64,000 nt of DNA from the NCBI GenBank assembly GCA_947493335.1, contig CANLQO010000001.1, forward strand, positions 372,001 through 436,000, in the 5' to 3' direction. Numbering within the stretch: position 1 is the first letter of the stretch; every line of letters starts with the position of its first letter. A model generated the notes under the pieces. That model did no database searches. It saw nothing but the letters and a program-made list of their open reading frames with translations, and was not told the origin of the DNA. The position numbers were made by a program, and so were the translations under genes. The stretch is from an uncultured Paracoccaceae bacterium (GTDB lineage Bacteria; Pseudomonadota; Alphaproteobacteria; Rhodobacterales; Rhodobacteraceae). Of this stretch, positions 26,350-37,111 are shown piece by piece.

Positions 26350-29300
26350 ATGTGGCAATTCTGGGTCGATCGCGGCGGCACCTTTACCGACATCGTCGCG
26401 CGCACACCGGGCGGTGATCTTGTCACCCACAAGCTGCTGTCGGAAGACCCCGACAACTACGCCGATGCCGCCGTCCACGGTATCCGCACGCTTCTGGGTC
26501 TTGGCCCGGATGACCCGATCCCGCCGGGCCAGATCGGCGCGGTCAAGATGGGCACCACCGTTGCCACCAATGCATTGCTGGAACGCAAGGGCGAACGCAC
26601 GCTGCTGCTGATCACGCGGGGCCAGCGCGACCTTCTGCGTATCGGCTACCAGAACCGCCCCCGGCTCTTTGACCTTCACATCGTCTTGCCCGAATTGCTC
26701 TATGCTGAAGCGGTTGAGGTTACCGAACGCCTGTCTGCCACGGGCGAGGTCATTACACAGCTGGATGAGGGTGCCGCCCGCGACGCGCTGCAAACCGCCT
26801 ATGACGCGGGCACCCGGTCTGTCGCCATCGCCTTGATGCACGCCTACCGCTTTCCCGACCACGAAAAACGTCTGGGCGACATCGCCGCCGAAATTGGCTT
26901 TTCCCAGATCTCGCTGTCCCACGCGGCCAGCCCCCTGATTAAGCTCGTCTCGCGCGGGGACACCACGGTGGTTGACGCCTACCTCTCACCCATCTTGCGC
27001 CGCTACGTCGAACAGGTCGCGGGCGCCCTAAACGACAGCGCGGGCAACGCCCCTAACCTGATGTTCATGCAATCGAACGGCGGTCTGACGGATGCGCGGC
27101 TCTTTCAGGGCAAGGACGCAATCCTGTCTGGTCCCGCTGGCGGCGTTGTCGGCATGGTCCGCACAGCGGCAGAACACGGGTTGGACAAGATCATCGGCTT
27201 TGACATGGGCGGCACCTCTACGGATGTCTGCCACTTTGCCGGCGAATACGAACGCAGCTTTGAGACAGAAGTCGCAGGCGTCCGAATGCGGGCACCAATG
27301 ATGTCGATCCACACGGTTGCCGCGGGCGGCGGGTCAATCTTGACCTTCCGCGATGGCCGGATGCAGGTCGGCCCCGAAAGTGCCGGCGCGAATCCCGGCC
27401 CCGCGTCCTATGGCCGAGGCGGTCCATTAACTGTCACTGATTGCAACGTGCTTTTGGGTAAGGTTCAGCCCGATTTCTTCCCGGCGGTTTTTGGTGCTGA
27501 CGGAATGCAGACGCTTTCTGTACGGGTTGTGCATGATGCATTTAAGACACTCAACGCCCAGATCGGTGGCGACCAAAATATTGAAAAAATTGCCGAAGGT
27601 TTCCTGCGCATCGCGGTTGAAAACATGGCCAACGCAATCAAGAAGATCTCGGTCCAGCGCGGCTATGACGTTACCAAATATGCGCTGAACTGCTTTGGCG
27701 GGGCAGGGGGGCAACATGCGTGCCTTGTGGCCGATGCCCTTGGAATGTCTACGATTTTCATCCATCCCTTCGCCGGAGTCCTTTCGGCTTTTGGCATGGG
27801 GTTGGCCGATATCCGTGCGATCCGTGAACACCAGTTCGGGCTACCTATTGATGCGGTAAATGCGGCTCAAACAGCGCTAAATGCGCTCACAGTTCAGGCC
27901 ACCGCCGAGGTCGCAGAGCAGGGCATCGCACCGGACGCCATCACCGTGAACAAGATCGCCCATATCCGCACGAATGGGGCGCACCAGACGCTCGAAATTC
28001 CGTTCGACACACCCGATGCAATGACCGCCGCCTTTGCATCGGCACATCTCCAACGCTTTGGTTTTGCACCAGTTTATGACCATTTGATCATTGATCTTCT
28101 GACAGCCGAGGCCATTGGCGCCACCGGCGGCACCGTGACGCTTGATGGCGCCGTAATGGCAGAACGATCAGACGAAACCGTGCGGATGTATACCGATGGT
28201 GCCTGGCGCGATGTGCCACTGGTCAACCGTAACGCGCTGAAACTAGGCGATAAAATTGCAGGCCCCGCGATCATCTCGGAACCGACCGGCACCAATGTGA
28301 TCGAACCCGGTTGGGCGGCGGAATGCGTCTCTGGCGGCAACCTGATCCTGCGTCGCGCTGTGGCCTTGCAGCGCAAAGAGGCGATTGGCACCTCCGTTGA
28401 CCCTGTGATGCTCGAGGTTTTCAACAACCTCTTCATGTCCATCGCGGACCAAATGGGGGCCACCCTCGCCAACACCGCCTATTCGGTCAACATCAAGGAA
28501 AGATACGACTTTTCCTGCGCGATCTTCGATCAGAACGGCGATCTTGTGGCCAACGCCCCGCATGTGCCGGTGCATCTGGGGTCCATGTCCGAAAGCGTGC
28601 GCACCGTGTTGCGTGAAAACGCAGGCACCGTGCGACCGGGTGACGTTTTCATGATGAACAACCCTTATAATGGCGGCACCCATCTGCCCGATGTCACCGT
28701 CATCACACCCGTCTTCGACGCCGCAGGCAAAAATATCATCTACACCGTCGCAAGTCGCGGCCATCACGCCGATATCGGCGGCAAGACGCCCGGTTCCGCC
28801 CCGCCCGATAGCACCCATATTGAGGAAGAAGGCGTGCTGATCGACAACTTCCTGCTTGTGGATCAGGGAGAGTTGCGCGATGCCGCGACCCGCGCCTTGC
28901 TGGCCGGTGCTAAATACCCCTGCCGCAACATCCCTGAAAACATGGCAGACCTCGCAGCCCAGATTGCTGCCAACGCCACCGGCGTTCGTGAACTCCTCAA
29001 GATCACGGACCAATTCGGGTTGGAAACGGTGCATGCCTATATGGGCCATGTGCAGGACAACGCCGAGGAATCGGTGCGCCGTGTGCTCGACGTGCTTCAC
29101 GACAGCCACTTCACCTATCCCCTTGATAGTGGGGCGGAAATTCAGGTTGCGATCACCGTCGACAAGGCCGCCCGCAGTGCCACGATCGACTTCACCGGCA
29201 CCTCTGCGCAGGACCCGTTGAACTACAACGCCCCGCGCGCCATCTGCCGGGCCGTTGTGCTTTATGTGTTCCGCACCCTCGTGGGTAGTGACATCCCAAT

Positions 29301-29928
29301 GAACGAGGGCTGCCTGAAGCCGCTAAGCCTCGTGATACCAGAAGGTTCGATGATCAACCCCGCCTATCCTGCAGCCGTGATCTCTGGCAACACAGAGGTC
29401 AGCCAGGCCATTGCGGACACGCTTTTTGGCGCGCTGGGCGTGATCGCCGGCAGTCAGGGGACGATGAATAATTTCGTTTACGGCAATGACACCTATCAGA
29501 ATTACGAAACCATCTGTGGCGGCACCGGCGCTGGCCCGGATTTTGATGGCACCTCAGCCGTGCATTCCCACATGACCAATACCCGCATGACCGATCCCGA
29601 GGTGCTCGAGACCCGTTTCCCAGTTCGGGTCGAGGAATTTTCGATCCGTCGCGGATCAGGCGGGGCTGGACGGCATAGTGGTGGCGACGGCATCATTCGC
29701 AAATTGCAGTTTCTGGAACCCATGACCGTGACGGTCCTCACCTCTCACCGCGACACTGCGCCCCACGGCGTCGCGGGTGGTGCACCGGGAAAGACGGGTG
29801 AAAACAGCGTCTTGCGCGTCGATGGCCGGGTCGACCCGCTTAAGGGTAACGATGAAACCCAGATGAACCCGGGCGACATCTTCATTTTGAAAAGCCCCGG
29901 CGGCGGCGGTTTTGGCACTGTCGGATAA
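26350..29928 (+). CDS. 5-oxoprolinase / N-methylhydantoinase, fused HyuA-HyuB
   Basis: 1192 aa. The HyuA half (about 1-680) has the ATPase-fold entry [41 protein letters not shown] and [10 protein letters not shown]. The HyuB half (about 680-1192) starts [11 protein letters not shown] and includes [29 protein letters not shown] and [11 protein letters not shown]. Fused architecture and length match ATP-dependent 5-oxoprolinases, which open 5-oxoproline to glutamate. N-methylhydantoin is the alternative substrate. It may share the sulfonate transcript, although a hairpin separates them. Confidence 0.88.
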   Translation: MWQFWVDRGGTFTDIVARTPGGDLVTHKLLSEDPDNYADAAVHGIRTLLGLGPDDPIPPGQIGAVKMGTTVATNALLERKGERTLLLITRGQRDLLRIGYQNRPRLFDLHIVLPELLYAEAVEVTERLSATGEVITQLDEGAARDALQTAYDAGTRSVAIALMHAYRFPDHEKRLGDIAAEIGFSQISLSHAASPLIKLVSRGDTTVVDAYLSPILRRYVEQVAGALNDSAGNAPNLMFMQSNGGLTDARLFQGKDAILSGPAGGVVGMVRTAAEHGLDKIIGFDMGGTSTDVCHFAGEYERSFETEVAGVRMRAPMMSIHTVAAGGGSILTFRDGRMQVGPESAGANPGPASYGRGGPLTVTDCNVLLGKVQPDFFPAVFGADGMQTLSVRVVHDAFKTLNAQIGGDQNIEKIAEGFLRIAVENMANAIKKISVQRGYDVTKYALNCFGGAGGQHACLVADALGMSTIFIHPFAGVLSAFGMGLADIRAIREHQFGLPIDAVNAAQTALNALTVQATAEVAEQGIAPDAITVNKIAHIRTNGAHQTLEIPFDTPDAMTAAFASAHLQRFGFAPVYDHLIIDLLTAEAIGATGGTVTLDGAVMAERSDETVRMYTDGAWRDVPLVNRNALKLGDKIAGPAIISEPTGTNVIEPGWAAECVSGGNLILRRAVALQRKEAIGTSVDPVMLEVFNNLFMSIADQMGATLANTAYSVNIKERYDFSCAIFDQNGDLVANAPHVPVHLGSMSESVRTVLRENAGTVRPGDVFMMNNPYNGGTHLPDVTVITPVFDAAGKNIIYTVASRGHHADIGGKTPGSAPPDSTHIEEEGVLIDNFLLVDQGELRDAATRALLAGAKYPCRNIPENMADLAAQIAANATGVRELLKITDQFGLETVHAYMGHVQDNAEESVRRVLDVLHDSHFTYPLDSGAEIQVAITVDKAARSATIDFTGTSAQDPLNYNAPRAICRAVVLYVFRTLVGSDIPMNEGCLKPLSLVIPEGSMINPAYPAAVISGNTEVSQAIADTLFGALGVIAGSQGTMNNFVYGNDTYQNYETICGGTGAGPDFDGTSAVHSHMTNTRMTDPEVLETRFPVRVEEFSIRRGSGGAGRHSGGDGIIRKLQFLEPMTVTVLTSHRDTAPHGVAGGAPGKTGENSVLRVDGRVDPLKGNDETQMNPGDIFILKSPGGGGFGTVG

Positions 29929-29931
29929 AGT

Positions 29932-29979
29932 ATGGAGGCGAGTATCGGAATCGAACCGGTGTACACGGATTTGCAATCC
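29932..29979 (-). repeat. Left attachment repeat: truncated tRNA-Cys copy (attL)
   Basis: 48 bp match the 3' part of the intact tRNA-Cys at 50348-50395 with a single mismatch (T at 29945, C at 50361). The copy covers the encoded CCA, acceptor 3' strand, T arm, variable region and anticodon stem/loop, and then diverges. It lacks the D arm and 5' acceptor strand, so it cannot be a working tRNA. It starts four bases after the oxoprolinase stop. Confidence 0.92.
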
Positions 29980-30220
29980 TATGAATCACGCTGATTTTGT
30001 TAACATATTTCGTAAAATGAACCGTGGAGAGCCTGTGAAATATCAGTAGGTTGGTTGCTGATCGTACAATTGGAGGATGGAATCCACTTGGCCAACCAGT
30101 GCGGAGCATTGCCTCAGCCCCATAAAATCGCGAACTTCGTTCCAAAGGCCATTTCACCCGGCATTGCAGAGTCACCCGTAATTCAAGAAAGTGTCGATAG
30201 ATCGAAGTTATAGTTCAAGT

Positions 30221-31441
30221 TTAGGTCGGGCATACCACTATCCCGTGACCACTTTCTTCAAACTGATGGTTTGCGATTTTGGTCGAGTCGCAAGTAACTT
30301 CCAATTCAGATATGACGTATGTTGGTATTGCCTTCGCATTGACCCGCTCCTTACGGGCTTTCTCCCAAATCATGGCAGCTACTCCTGCGGCGTGCGGGCA
30401 AGCCATGCTAGTCCCAGACTTGCTGCTTAGCCCTCCTCCAGACGACGCCGAAACTATGTCTTCGCCCGGTGCAGAAACGCTTACGTCAGAGTTTGAGAAC
30501 GGTGAGACATGAAAGGTGTTTTCTTTGCGACCAAGTGCGCCACAAGCTACTATCCCATTTGTGGAGGCGGGAATTGAAGATGGCGAGATGAAACTTGAAT
30601 TTTCATTGCGCTTGGATGAGTTGCCGCTGGCGGCAATGATAGTTGCGCCATTGCAAACTGTTCCAGTGGCCTGATTGGCCAGTTGCACAAACTTGTCGAG
30701 TAATCGTGAGTTTTCCATCATCAGGCTTAACGCACGGCCTGTCGCGATGTCTAAGGGTAGACCCTTTTCTACAAGTAGTTCGACGGACTTCGCGTAATTG
30801 AAACCCAAAGATAATGAGACAACGTTTGCTTGAAATGAATAGATAGCTTCATGGAGCGCGGCAAAGACATTTGCCGACGTGCCTCTTCCTTTGTTGTCCA
30901 AGACCTTCGCTGAGTACACGTTACGTATGCCCGGAGCCACGCCAATCCTTCTGCCCTCGACTGCGCGACCAAAAAAAGTACCAGCGCAATGCGTACCGTG
31001 CCCTTTTACATCTTCGAGCCCTGTGTTTGTGAAATCTGCCGTTTCAAATTCAACACCGAGAAAAGCAGGATGAGTAATGTCAACTCCCGTATCCAATATG
31101 GCAGCCCTTACACCACTGCCGTCAAAGGCGGGGCTATCTGCGCCTATCGCAGCCAAACCCCAGATTGAAGCGTCCGAACTACTTGACTCAAATGTTGGTT
31201 CAATCAGAGCGACTGGTACGTTCTCTGCAAAAGCAACGAGTTTATCCGAGTATTCGGTCTTGGCGTCTAAAAAACTCTCCGCGCCAATAGTCAAAACCGA
31301 AGGTGAAGGGGAAATTTGAGAACTGAGATCAGGCATCTCAAATTCGTAGGCACTAAGAGGTTCGTCCTCCGAAGGTGTACGATCATTTCGTTCTGGCAGA
31401 TTGTGATCCAGCAGAAGGATGTAGTCATTACTGTTCTTCAT
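30221..31441 (-). CDS. Cytoplasmic subtilisin-like serine protease (S8)
   Basis: 406 aa from ATG 31441 (GGGAAG site; overlaps the upstream gene by 14 bp). The catalytic residues are complete: Asp117 in ILDTGVDITHP, His148 in KGHGTHCAG, oxyanion Asn274 in ASGNSS and Ser345 in SGTSMACPH. About 95 residues precede the domain and may act as a propeptide or regulatory segment. No signal peptide or membrane anchor is seen, so it should act inside the cell. An insertion of about 40 residues (220-262) lies before the Asn motif. Coupling to an HExxH protein suggests a two-protease system. Confidence 0.88.
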   Translation of the reverse strand: MKNSNDYILLLDHNLPERNDRTPSEDEPLSAYEFEMPDLSSQISPSPSVLTIGAESFLDAKTEYSDKLVAFAENVPVALIEPTFESSSSDASIWGLAAIGADSPAFDGSGVRAAILDTGVDITHPAFLGVEFETADFTNTGLEDVKGHGTHCAGTFFGRAVEGRRIGVAPGIRNVYSAKVLDNKGRGTSANVFAALHEAIYSFQANVVSLSLGFNYAKSVELLVEKGLPLDIATGRALSLMMENSRLLDKFVQLANQATGTVCNGATIIAASGNSSKRNENSSFISPSSIPASTNGIVACGALGRKENTFHVSPFSNSDVSVSAPGEDIVSASSGGGLSSKSGTSMACPHAAGVAAMIWEKARKERVNAKAIPTYVISELEVTCDSTKIANHQFEESGHGIVVCPT

Positions 31442-32960
31442 TGTGTTCTTCCCGAAACTCCCAGCGGTCTGAAGCCGCAATCATTTTGGTCAATTGCCCT
31501 ATATAGCTCGTCCAAAGGCAAATTGGGCCATTGTATTTTTGTGCCGCGTCCCAAAAACCACAAGTGTCGGTTGCTATGGCCTGTGTACAAGTTTCACCAG
31601 AAGGATAGTTGTGTTCGCCAAAAATTGATGTGTTCGCTCCGGACCGTACCGGGCAACTAAAGCCATTTCCTTCTGCAAGTTGCGAGTATGCATCCCTCAT
31701 AAAGACCTGTGTGATACAGAAATCGTACAATTCACGATCGTTGACCTGTAGGCCTCCATCAGAAAAGAAAATTGCGGGAGGATTTGGTAAAAACTGTTGA
31801 AAGTAAAGGTATCCACCGTTTGAGTTGTAGTTCAGTTCGTGGTCGCTGATTGCATCAATTGTTTTCAAACCATAGTTTTGAATTATGGAGTGAAGGGCAC
31901 GCGATACAGCATCATCGCCAAGGTACCTTCCTGCAATCGTCTCTAAGCTTCTTCTTACTTTCGCGTAGTCCGGCCTTTCAGGCCAATCTTGCTCTTTACT
32001 AAGATCATCACTTGGGCAGCCATCCAAGATCGCTAAAAGCTCCCACCCCGCAGTGCAAAATTTTTGGCCTTCATCGGTATTCAGGTAGTCTGCGGTGAAA
32101 AGCGCAGTCGAACAGGCGCTGTATAGGAATGCTTGATGAGGTTCATGATTTTCTATCCGGTTGTTTGCTCGAATATATGTTACTAACAATGGTAGATATG
32201 GTCCTGTAGGATTGCTGTTCCTCGACATAAACCGATATCGTTCAGAGTATTCCTTACCTACATTAGCTATCCACTCTTCTTGTTCAATCGTCGCTAAGCA
32301 TTCGGTTATCAGAGTAAAATTTACCGGCCAAATGGCTGTACGCTTCTCGCCATCGGGTTGAAGCACGTTCGTAAAGATGCACGGTATTTTCACCGGAGTT
32401 GGAAGATCCGTTAGCGTAATTTCGTAGTAATCAACTTCTTTTTCATGACCCTCTCTCCAAAGGATCGGGTCCTTCGTAAGGTTCAGTTGATTTAGGGCAT
32501 GTTCCTGAAGAAAACTTGTGAGCAATGGCTCGTCGGAGTTTGAGAACACCTGAGAAACGCCGTCTTGCTCTTCAATCTCTTTAATTAGAGATAGCTGCTC
32601 AATGAGGCATTTTCTCGCGAAAGCTTCATAATTTTTTAGGAATGTGTTGATGCCGTAAGGGGTGCACAGTAGGTCGTGAAAATGGCGTCCCTCATGCACG
32701 AGTGCCGTTTTTTTGACAAGCTCCTCCACTGTTCTTTCGAAATTGAAGCCAAGCTCCTTTACTAGCTCGAGTTCCTCAATGAATTCGTCCATTGATGTTA
32801 TCTTGGCACCGATCGGCACCGGTGGAGTACAAAAAATATGAAGGGAAAGTGGATCGAAGGATGACGTAGATCGTGGATCGAAAAATTTAGAAGTGCCTGA
32901 CCAAATTGAGGTTTGAAGTATGCTAACTTCAAAGCTCTTGGAACGCAATTTGATGGGCAT
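31428..32960 (-). CDS. Gluzincin-like metallopeptidase candidate (HExxH-x18-E)
   Basis: 510 aa, not recognised as a named family. Residues 89-93 are HEGRH (an HExxH zinc motif), and Glu112 in NYEAFA follows after exactly 18 residues. This is the HExxH-x18-E spacing of M1-type gluzincins, where the Glu sits in a similar NEGFA context. There is no signal peptide. The rest is mixed alpha/beta with several Trp/Cys-rich segments near the C-terminus. The 3' end overlaps the subtilisin gene, so both are translated together. It could be the sensor, activator or substrate of the subtilisin, or a toxin. Confidence 0.6.
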   Translation of the reverse strand: MPIKLRSKSFEVSILQTSIWSGTSKFFDPRSTSSFDPLSLHIFCTPPVPIGAKITSMDEFIEELELVKELGFNFERTVEELVKKTALVHEGRHFHDLLCTPYGINTFLKNYEAFARKCLIEQLSLIKEIEEQDGVSQVFSNSDEPLLTSFLQEHALNQLNLTKDPILWREGHEKEVDYYEITLTDLPTPVKIPCIFTNVLQPDGEKRTAIWPVNFTLITECLATIEQEEWIANVGKEYSERYRFMSRNSNPTGPYLPLLVTYIRANNRIENHEPHQAFLYSACSTALFTADYLNTDEGQKFCTAGWELLAILDGCPSDDLSKEQDWPERPDYAKVRRSLETIAGRYLGDDAVSRALHSIIQNYGLKTIDAISDHELNYNSNGGYLYFQQFLPNPPAIFFSDGGLQVNDRELYDFCITQVFMRDAYSQLAEGNGFSCPVRSGANTSIFGEHNYPSGETCTQAIATDTCGFWDAAQKYNGPICLWTSYIGQLTKMIAASDRWEFREEHNEEQ

Positions 32961-33211
32961 GTGGGAAGGACCCTAAGTGGCGATAATTACTTTATTCTGA
33001 CAGTCAAGAGACAGGTTTTTGGCTTTTCGGTCAATGGAGCATGCAAGCTTCCCGAGGCCGAGTAGCAAGGAAGAAGCGAGTCCAAAGCTATTATCAAGTT
33101 GAGGTGCCCCTAGTTAAGTTAACCTACCAAGATTTTCCCTTTTAAGGTGGGCTTTTGAGTTACCTGAAGGCCTTCTAGGTAGGGAGCCATCACCACATCT
33201 GGAGTTGACTT

Positions 33212-33265
33212 AATGGCTACTAAAGCATACATAAAGGCCACTTAAGGGCGATAGGAGTAGCCATT
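33212..33265. promoter_or_regulatory. Inverted-repeat operator of hipBA in the 32961-33265 gap
   Basis: The 305-bp gap between the divergent protease pair and hipBA has no gene. Its right end holds a perfect 10-bp inverted repeat, AATGGCTACT (33212-33221) and AGTAGCCATT (33256-33265), whose centres are 44 bp apart. The right arm abuts the hipB ATG. Paired half-site operators of this kind are typical for HipB, so autorepression is expected. The rest of the gap probably holds the divergent promoters. Confidence 0.6.
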
Positions 33266-33568
33266 ATGGCGACTAAAGTTAGAACTGGAAGGGCTGCGCG
33301 ACGTGAGTTGAGAGAACTCGGCGCACGCCTCAAAGCTGCGCGACTTCGCCGCCGCCTCCCTGCGAGTCTTGTCTCGGAACGTGCTGCAATTAACCGAATG
33401 ACATACCGCAAGATCGAAGCTGGTGACCCCAGTGTGAAGATCGGCAGCTACGTCGCCGTTCTGCAAGCACTTGGTTTGATCGAAGGTTGGGGAAAAATTG
33501 CAGATCCATTAGGGGACCAAATTGAGTTGGAAGAACTCCCGCAGCGAGCGAGATTAAACAATGGCTAG
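33266..33568 (+). CDS. HipB-like XRE-family antitoxin/regulator
   Basis: 100 aa. An Arg-rich N-terminus is followed by an XRE helix-turn-helix: LGARLKAARLRRRLPASLVSERAAINRMTYRKIEAGD (about 18-54). It should bind the repeat just upstream and the HipA kinase encoded next. The stop region overlaps hipA by 8 bp. This is the standard antitoxin-first order of hipBA modules. Confidence 0.8.
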   Translation: MATKVRTGRAARRELRELGARLKAARLRRRLPASLVSERAAINRMTYRKIEAGDPSVKIGSYVAVLQALGLIEGWGKIADPLGDQIELEELPQRARLNNG

Positions 33569-34790
33569 TAATGTTGAGGTTTGGATCGACTGGCGCGGTC
33601 TGCGTCCTGTCGGACTTCTCCGGCGGTCACCGGGATCGGGGAGGGAGAGGGTCGCATTCACTTACGATCCCGCGTGGCTCGAAGACAAAAATGCTTTCTC
33701 TTTGACGCCCTATCTACCACTGGACCGTGGTGGATATACTCCGGATGCCGGTCAGGATATGATTCCCGTACTAGGAGACTCCGCGCCGGATAGATGGGGT
33801 CGAAATGTCATGATCCGCTTCGAAGGTAGGAAAGCACGCGCTGAAGGTCGAAGGGAGAGGGGGTTTCACGAGACCGACTTTCTACTTGGCGTTAACGACG
33901 AGACCCGCCTCGGCGCTCTGCGCTTTAAGGTGGATGATGAGTTTCAATCGCCGCAGGGGATCGGTGTGCCGGTGATGGTCAATCTCGGCAAACTACTCGC
34001 CGCCGCACAACGCGTTTTGAGAGGTGAGGAAACCGACGAAGACCTCCAAATGCTTTTCGCTCCGGGGTCGTCGCTTGGTGGGGCACGTCCAAAGGCTAGC
34101 GTCAGAGACAACAATGGCGTGATGTCGATTGCAAAGTTCCCAAAGAACGATGACCAATACTCGGTCGAGCGCTGGGAAGCGATTGCGTTGGAAATGGCAG
34201 CAGAAGCTAAAATCCGAACGGCGAGCCACGAGCTCCATCATGTCGAGAACAAGATCGTCTTTCTGTCGCATCGCTTCGACCGTGACGGGGACGGTGGTCG
34301 CATCCCGTTTGTTAGCGCCATGGCTATGCTAAACGGTCGTGACGGCGAACAATACAGCTACATCGACCTTGCAGACGTCATTGCGTCGGAGAGTGCTGAT
34401 CCAGAAGCAGACTGGAATGAGCTTTTCCGCCGAGTAGCATTTTCAATCCTAATCAAGAATGCTGACGATCATATGCGCAACCACGGCTTTCTACGCACTG
34501 CAGGAGGGTGGCGGCTGTCACCAGCTTACGACATCAACCCAGAACCGAACAGTTTGAGTCTACGAAGCTACGTATCTGAGGATAACGCGGACGCAAGTAT
34601 TGAACTTCTCCGTCAATCCTCCGAAGACTACATGGTTGAACGCTCCCGCGCTGATGAAATTATCGCCGAGGTGGCAAAAGTCACCGGCCGCTGGCGTGAA
34701 TTTGCTCAGCGACACCAGACTCCCAAGAGCGAGATTGATCGTATGGCTGGAGCATTTGAACATGAGGAACTTGAAAAAGCGCTTATGTGA
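33561..34790 (+). CDS. HipA-family serine/threonine kinase toxin
   Basis: 409 aa. N-terminal subdomain (about 1-125), then the G-loop SSLGGARPK (170-178), whose serines correspond to the autophosphorylated loop of HipA. The catalytic loop is KNADDHMRNHGF (Asp302, Asn307) and the metal-binding AYDIN has Asp324. HipA kinases phosphorylate aminoacyl-tRNA synthetases or other translation factors and cause growth arrest. All catalytic residues are present, so an active toxin is expected. It may stabilise the island or act in phage defence. Confidence 0.85.
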   Translation: MASNVEVWIDWRGLRPVGLLRRSPGSGRERVAFTYDPAWLEDKNAFSLTPYLPLDRGGYTPDAGQDMIPVLGDSAPDRWGRNVMIRFEGRKARAEGRRERGFHETDFLLGVNDETRLGALRFKVDDEFQSPQGIGVPVMVNLGKLLAAAQRVLRGEETDEDLQMLFAPGSSLGGARPKASVRDNNGVMSIAKFPKNDDQYSVERWEAIALEMAAEAKIRTASHELHHVENKIVFLSHRFDRDGDGGRIPFVSAMAMLNGRDGEQYSYIDLADVIASESADPEADWNELFRRVAFSILIKNADDHMRNHGFLRTAGGWRLSPAYDINPEPNSLSLRSYVSEDNADASIELLRQSSEDYMVERSRADEIIAEVAKVTGRWREFAQRHQTPKSEIDRMAGAFEHEELEKALM

Positions 34791-34822
34791 TTACCTAAGC
34801 GCTAAGTGAAGAGCATTCTCTA

Positions 34823-37111
34823 TCAATCCCGCTCAAAAAGATCATCAACTTGCGCGTCAATGTCGTCTTCAGAGGCCTCACTATTGGCGGAGCTTGGTTC
34901 CGTATGATCGTGGTCTTCGTACATTCTGGCTTCTCGATTGCCATCCTTGATGTACTCGAAGTCAACGGCTTCGACGATTTCAGTAATCGTCTCCGCGGTA
35001 ACACCAAAGGGCTCAAGATTTTCTTCGACAAAGTTCCAAACTGTATCGTATGCATCACCATCTTCATCGTCGTGGAGATAGTCTTCCAAGATGTCTTCGT
35101 ACGCGACGAGATCGGCCACATCGTCCTTCCAGTAAGAGGTAGCTTCGTCACGAAGAACGCTAAGAAGCTGAGTGTCTTCTTCGGCACCTTCGTCGGAAAG
35201 TGTGTTTTGAAGAATTGATAGCTGTCGAAACTGGTCAGGGGATGAAGCTTTGGGAGCATAGGCCTTAATAAACTCTCGAGCACTTTTCTTATGGATGGGT
35301 GCCCCGAAAGCCAAAACTACCTTGAAGATATCGCAGGCAAATTCGATCTGGTTAGAGAAATCATGAACGGGAAGAATCCCCGCTACTTTCTCAATAATGT
35401 CGCTGCCGCTGCACAGTTCATAAGCTTCCCGATTGGTCAGGACCATCTGTAGTAAACGAGTAAAATACTTTGGATGCTCTTTTGAGAATTTTTGGTTGAT
35501 CTTCTCAAGGCAAAGCATGTCGAGAATACTGTGGTAAGACTCTTTGGATAACTGCGAGCTCTCCTTCAAACTCTTCAAGTTCAAGAGTGAACTCTCTGTA
35601 TTGAGGCTGAAAAAGAATGCAGTGAGAGTAGCGCAGTCATGGTTGTGCCGCCTAAGAACAAAGTCAGCAACCGATGGGTTGAATAAAGCAATTTGGGACT
35701 CGGAGCTCATAGAGCTGATCGTCCTTTGAAGTAGCGAGCCAACGGCCATTTTCATCATAGAATCAAATTGGAACACTACGTTTGAAGCAATTGCTAACCC
35801 GTCCTGCAAAACTCTCTCGTTGAAGGCAGAGCGAAGCTCATGTTCGGCGATCGGTGTGCCATTGTAGACAACCAAACAAACTGACATTCTCGTCAGTTCA
35901 TCAATTTGCTTATCAAAAACATGCGACCAAACATCTTCTGGATTGTCGAGTTTATCGATCACGTATTCCCAGTACTCATCAATGCTGACATCCCGAATGC
36001 GGTCTGGATCTGTGATAAATGAGATAAGCCGCGGGTTGAAATTGCCGTGCTGAGTGATTTTCGCATATCGGCGATCGATGTATAACTGCTCGATATGTTC
36101 GTTTGATAGGCCACTGTTCCAAATGTGATTGTAGAGTATCCGAGCTCTGTCCAGAAGAGACAGCGATGAGATCGTGATTTCATATTCCTTCTTGTCGACT
36201 TTCTTGATGCCGAGCAAGTCACTGTGAAATTTTCCTTGCTTCAGAACTGTGGACCGTGAGGTAAGTATGAAACGCTTAGATCCATCTCGCTCAATTCGAT
36301 CCATGAAGTTAAGAACGCGGCTGTCGGTTCGACCCTCTATAGCCATCAAATAATTCCGACCTAGAAAGTCATCAAAGTAGAAAACTTGTTCTTTGCCTTT
36401 TGTGAGAATTGCCTCGGCTTCGGAAAGGTCATCTTCGATTACGCATAATTCATACCCCATGCCGACGTAGTGATGCGCAAGTTGGTCTGCTAGCGTAGTT
36501 TTCCCAATTCCACCTTCACCGGTTATCACAACGGAGTGTAGATCTTCGAGTTTTTCGATTGCGCTGGAGTGATTGTGGGTGACGACGTACATTTTTGTCG
36601 CGTCAATTATCTGGTCTCGCTTTGCTTCGCTGCGTCCAGTAAGTGCCGAGCTGAGCATGGACGTGAGCACGTTGCTGCTGGATAACCAAAGCTTGTAGTG
36701 TTTCTTTTCCACCTCTGGATATTTTGCGAGAAAATCGTTCAGGTTCTCTTTGCCCAAAATATCGTTTTCCGAGGTTATGTAAGGGCTGAAAATGTCCTTT
36801 ATCTTGATCTTGTCCGCTCTTGAGAGTGGAAGTGAAGTAGCGAAAATATAGCGCTTTGGATTGATCAGTCTGACCTTGTGAACTTCGTCGGTGGACAATC
36901 GTTTCAGCAGTGCCGTGGTGCCGCTTTTCAGCCAATGCTTGCTTTGTATGATGACTTCTTGGTCTTGTGCCGAAAAAAACCTACCATCTACGCCTGCATC
37001 CTTGCCGGGCTTGAAACGATCGACTTGGACGGACTCTTGGCTAGAAATTAGGTCGTTTACGAGAACCTCGAACTCTTTGTCGTTCAGGTTATCGAAATTA
37101 TAATTCTGCAA
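34823..37111 (-). CDS. Restriction-endonuclease-like / STAND NTPase fusion (defence protein)
   Basis: 762 aa. Residues 1-75 form an Mrr-like PD-(D/E)xK nuclease: Glu14, Asp42 in AGVDGRF and QSK (56-58) in VIIQSKHW. An nSTAND3-like NTPase follows, with Walker A GEGGIGKTT (198-206), Walker B VFYFDD (243-248) and the STAND-type FILTSRS (281-287). The C-terminal 400 residues are helical and probably form the sensor; the last 60 are very acidic. This architecture resembles phage-sensing STAND nucleases that degrade DNA after recognising a phage protein. The trigger is unknown. Confidence 0.75.
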   Translation of the reverse strand: MQNYNFDNLNDKEFEVLVNDLISSQESVQVDRFKPGKDAGVDGRFFSAQDQEVIIQSKHWLKSGTTALLKRLSTDEVHKVRLINPKRYIFATSLPLSRADKIKIKDIFSPYITSENDILGKENLNDFLAKYPEVEKKHYKLWLSSSNVLTSMLSSALTGRSEAKRDQIIDATKMYVVTHNHSSAIEKLEDLHSVVITGEGGIGKTTLADQLAHHYVGMGYELCVIEDDLSEAEAILTKGKEQVFYFDDFLGRNYLMAIEGRTDSRVLNFMDRIERDGSKRFILTSRSTVLKQGKFHSDLLGIKKVDKKEYEITISSLSLLDRARILYNHIWNSGLSNEHIEQLYIDRRYAKITQHGNFNPRLISFITDPDRIRDVSIDEYWEYVIDKLDNPEDVWSHVFDKQIDELTRMSVCLVVYNGTPIAEHELRSAFNERVLQDGLAIASNVVFQFDSMMKMAVGSLLQRTISSMSSESQIALFNPSVADFVLRRHNHDCATLTAFFFSLNTESSLLNLKSLKESSQLSKESYHSILDMLCLEKINQKFSKEHPKYFTRLLQMVLTNREAYELCSGSDIIEKVAGILPVHDFSNQIEFACDIFKVVLAFGAPIHKKSAREFIKAYAPKASSPDQFRQLSILQNTLSDEGAEEDTQLLSVLRDEATSYWKDDVADLVAYEDILEDYLHDDEDGDAYDTVWNFVEENLEPFGVTAETITEIVEAVDFEYIKDGNREARMYEDHDHTEPSSANSEASEDDIDAQVDDLFERD

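Noticed and set aside
29932-29979. Second tRNA-Cys gene
   Set aside because: Only the 3' part is present; D arm and 5' acceptor strand are missing, so it is an attachment-site remnant.
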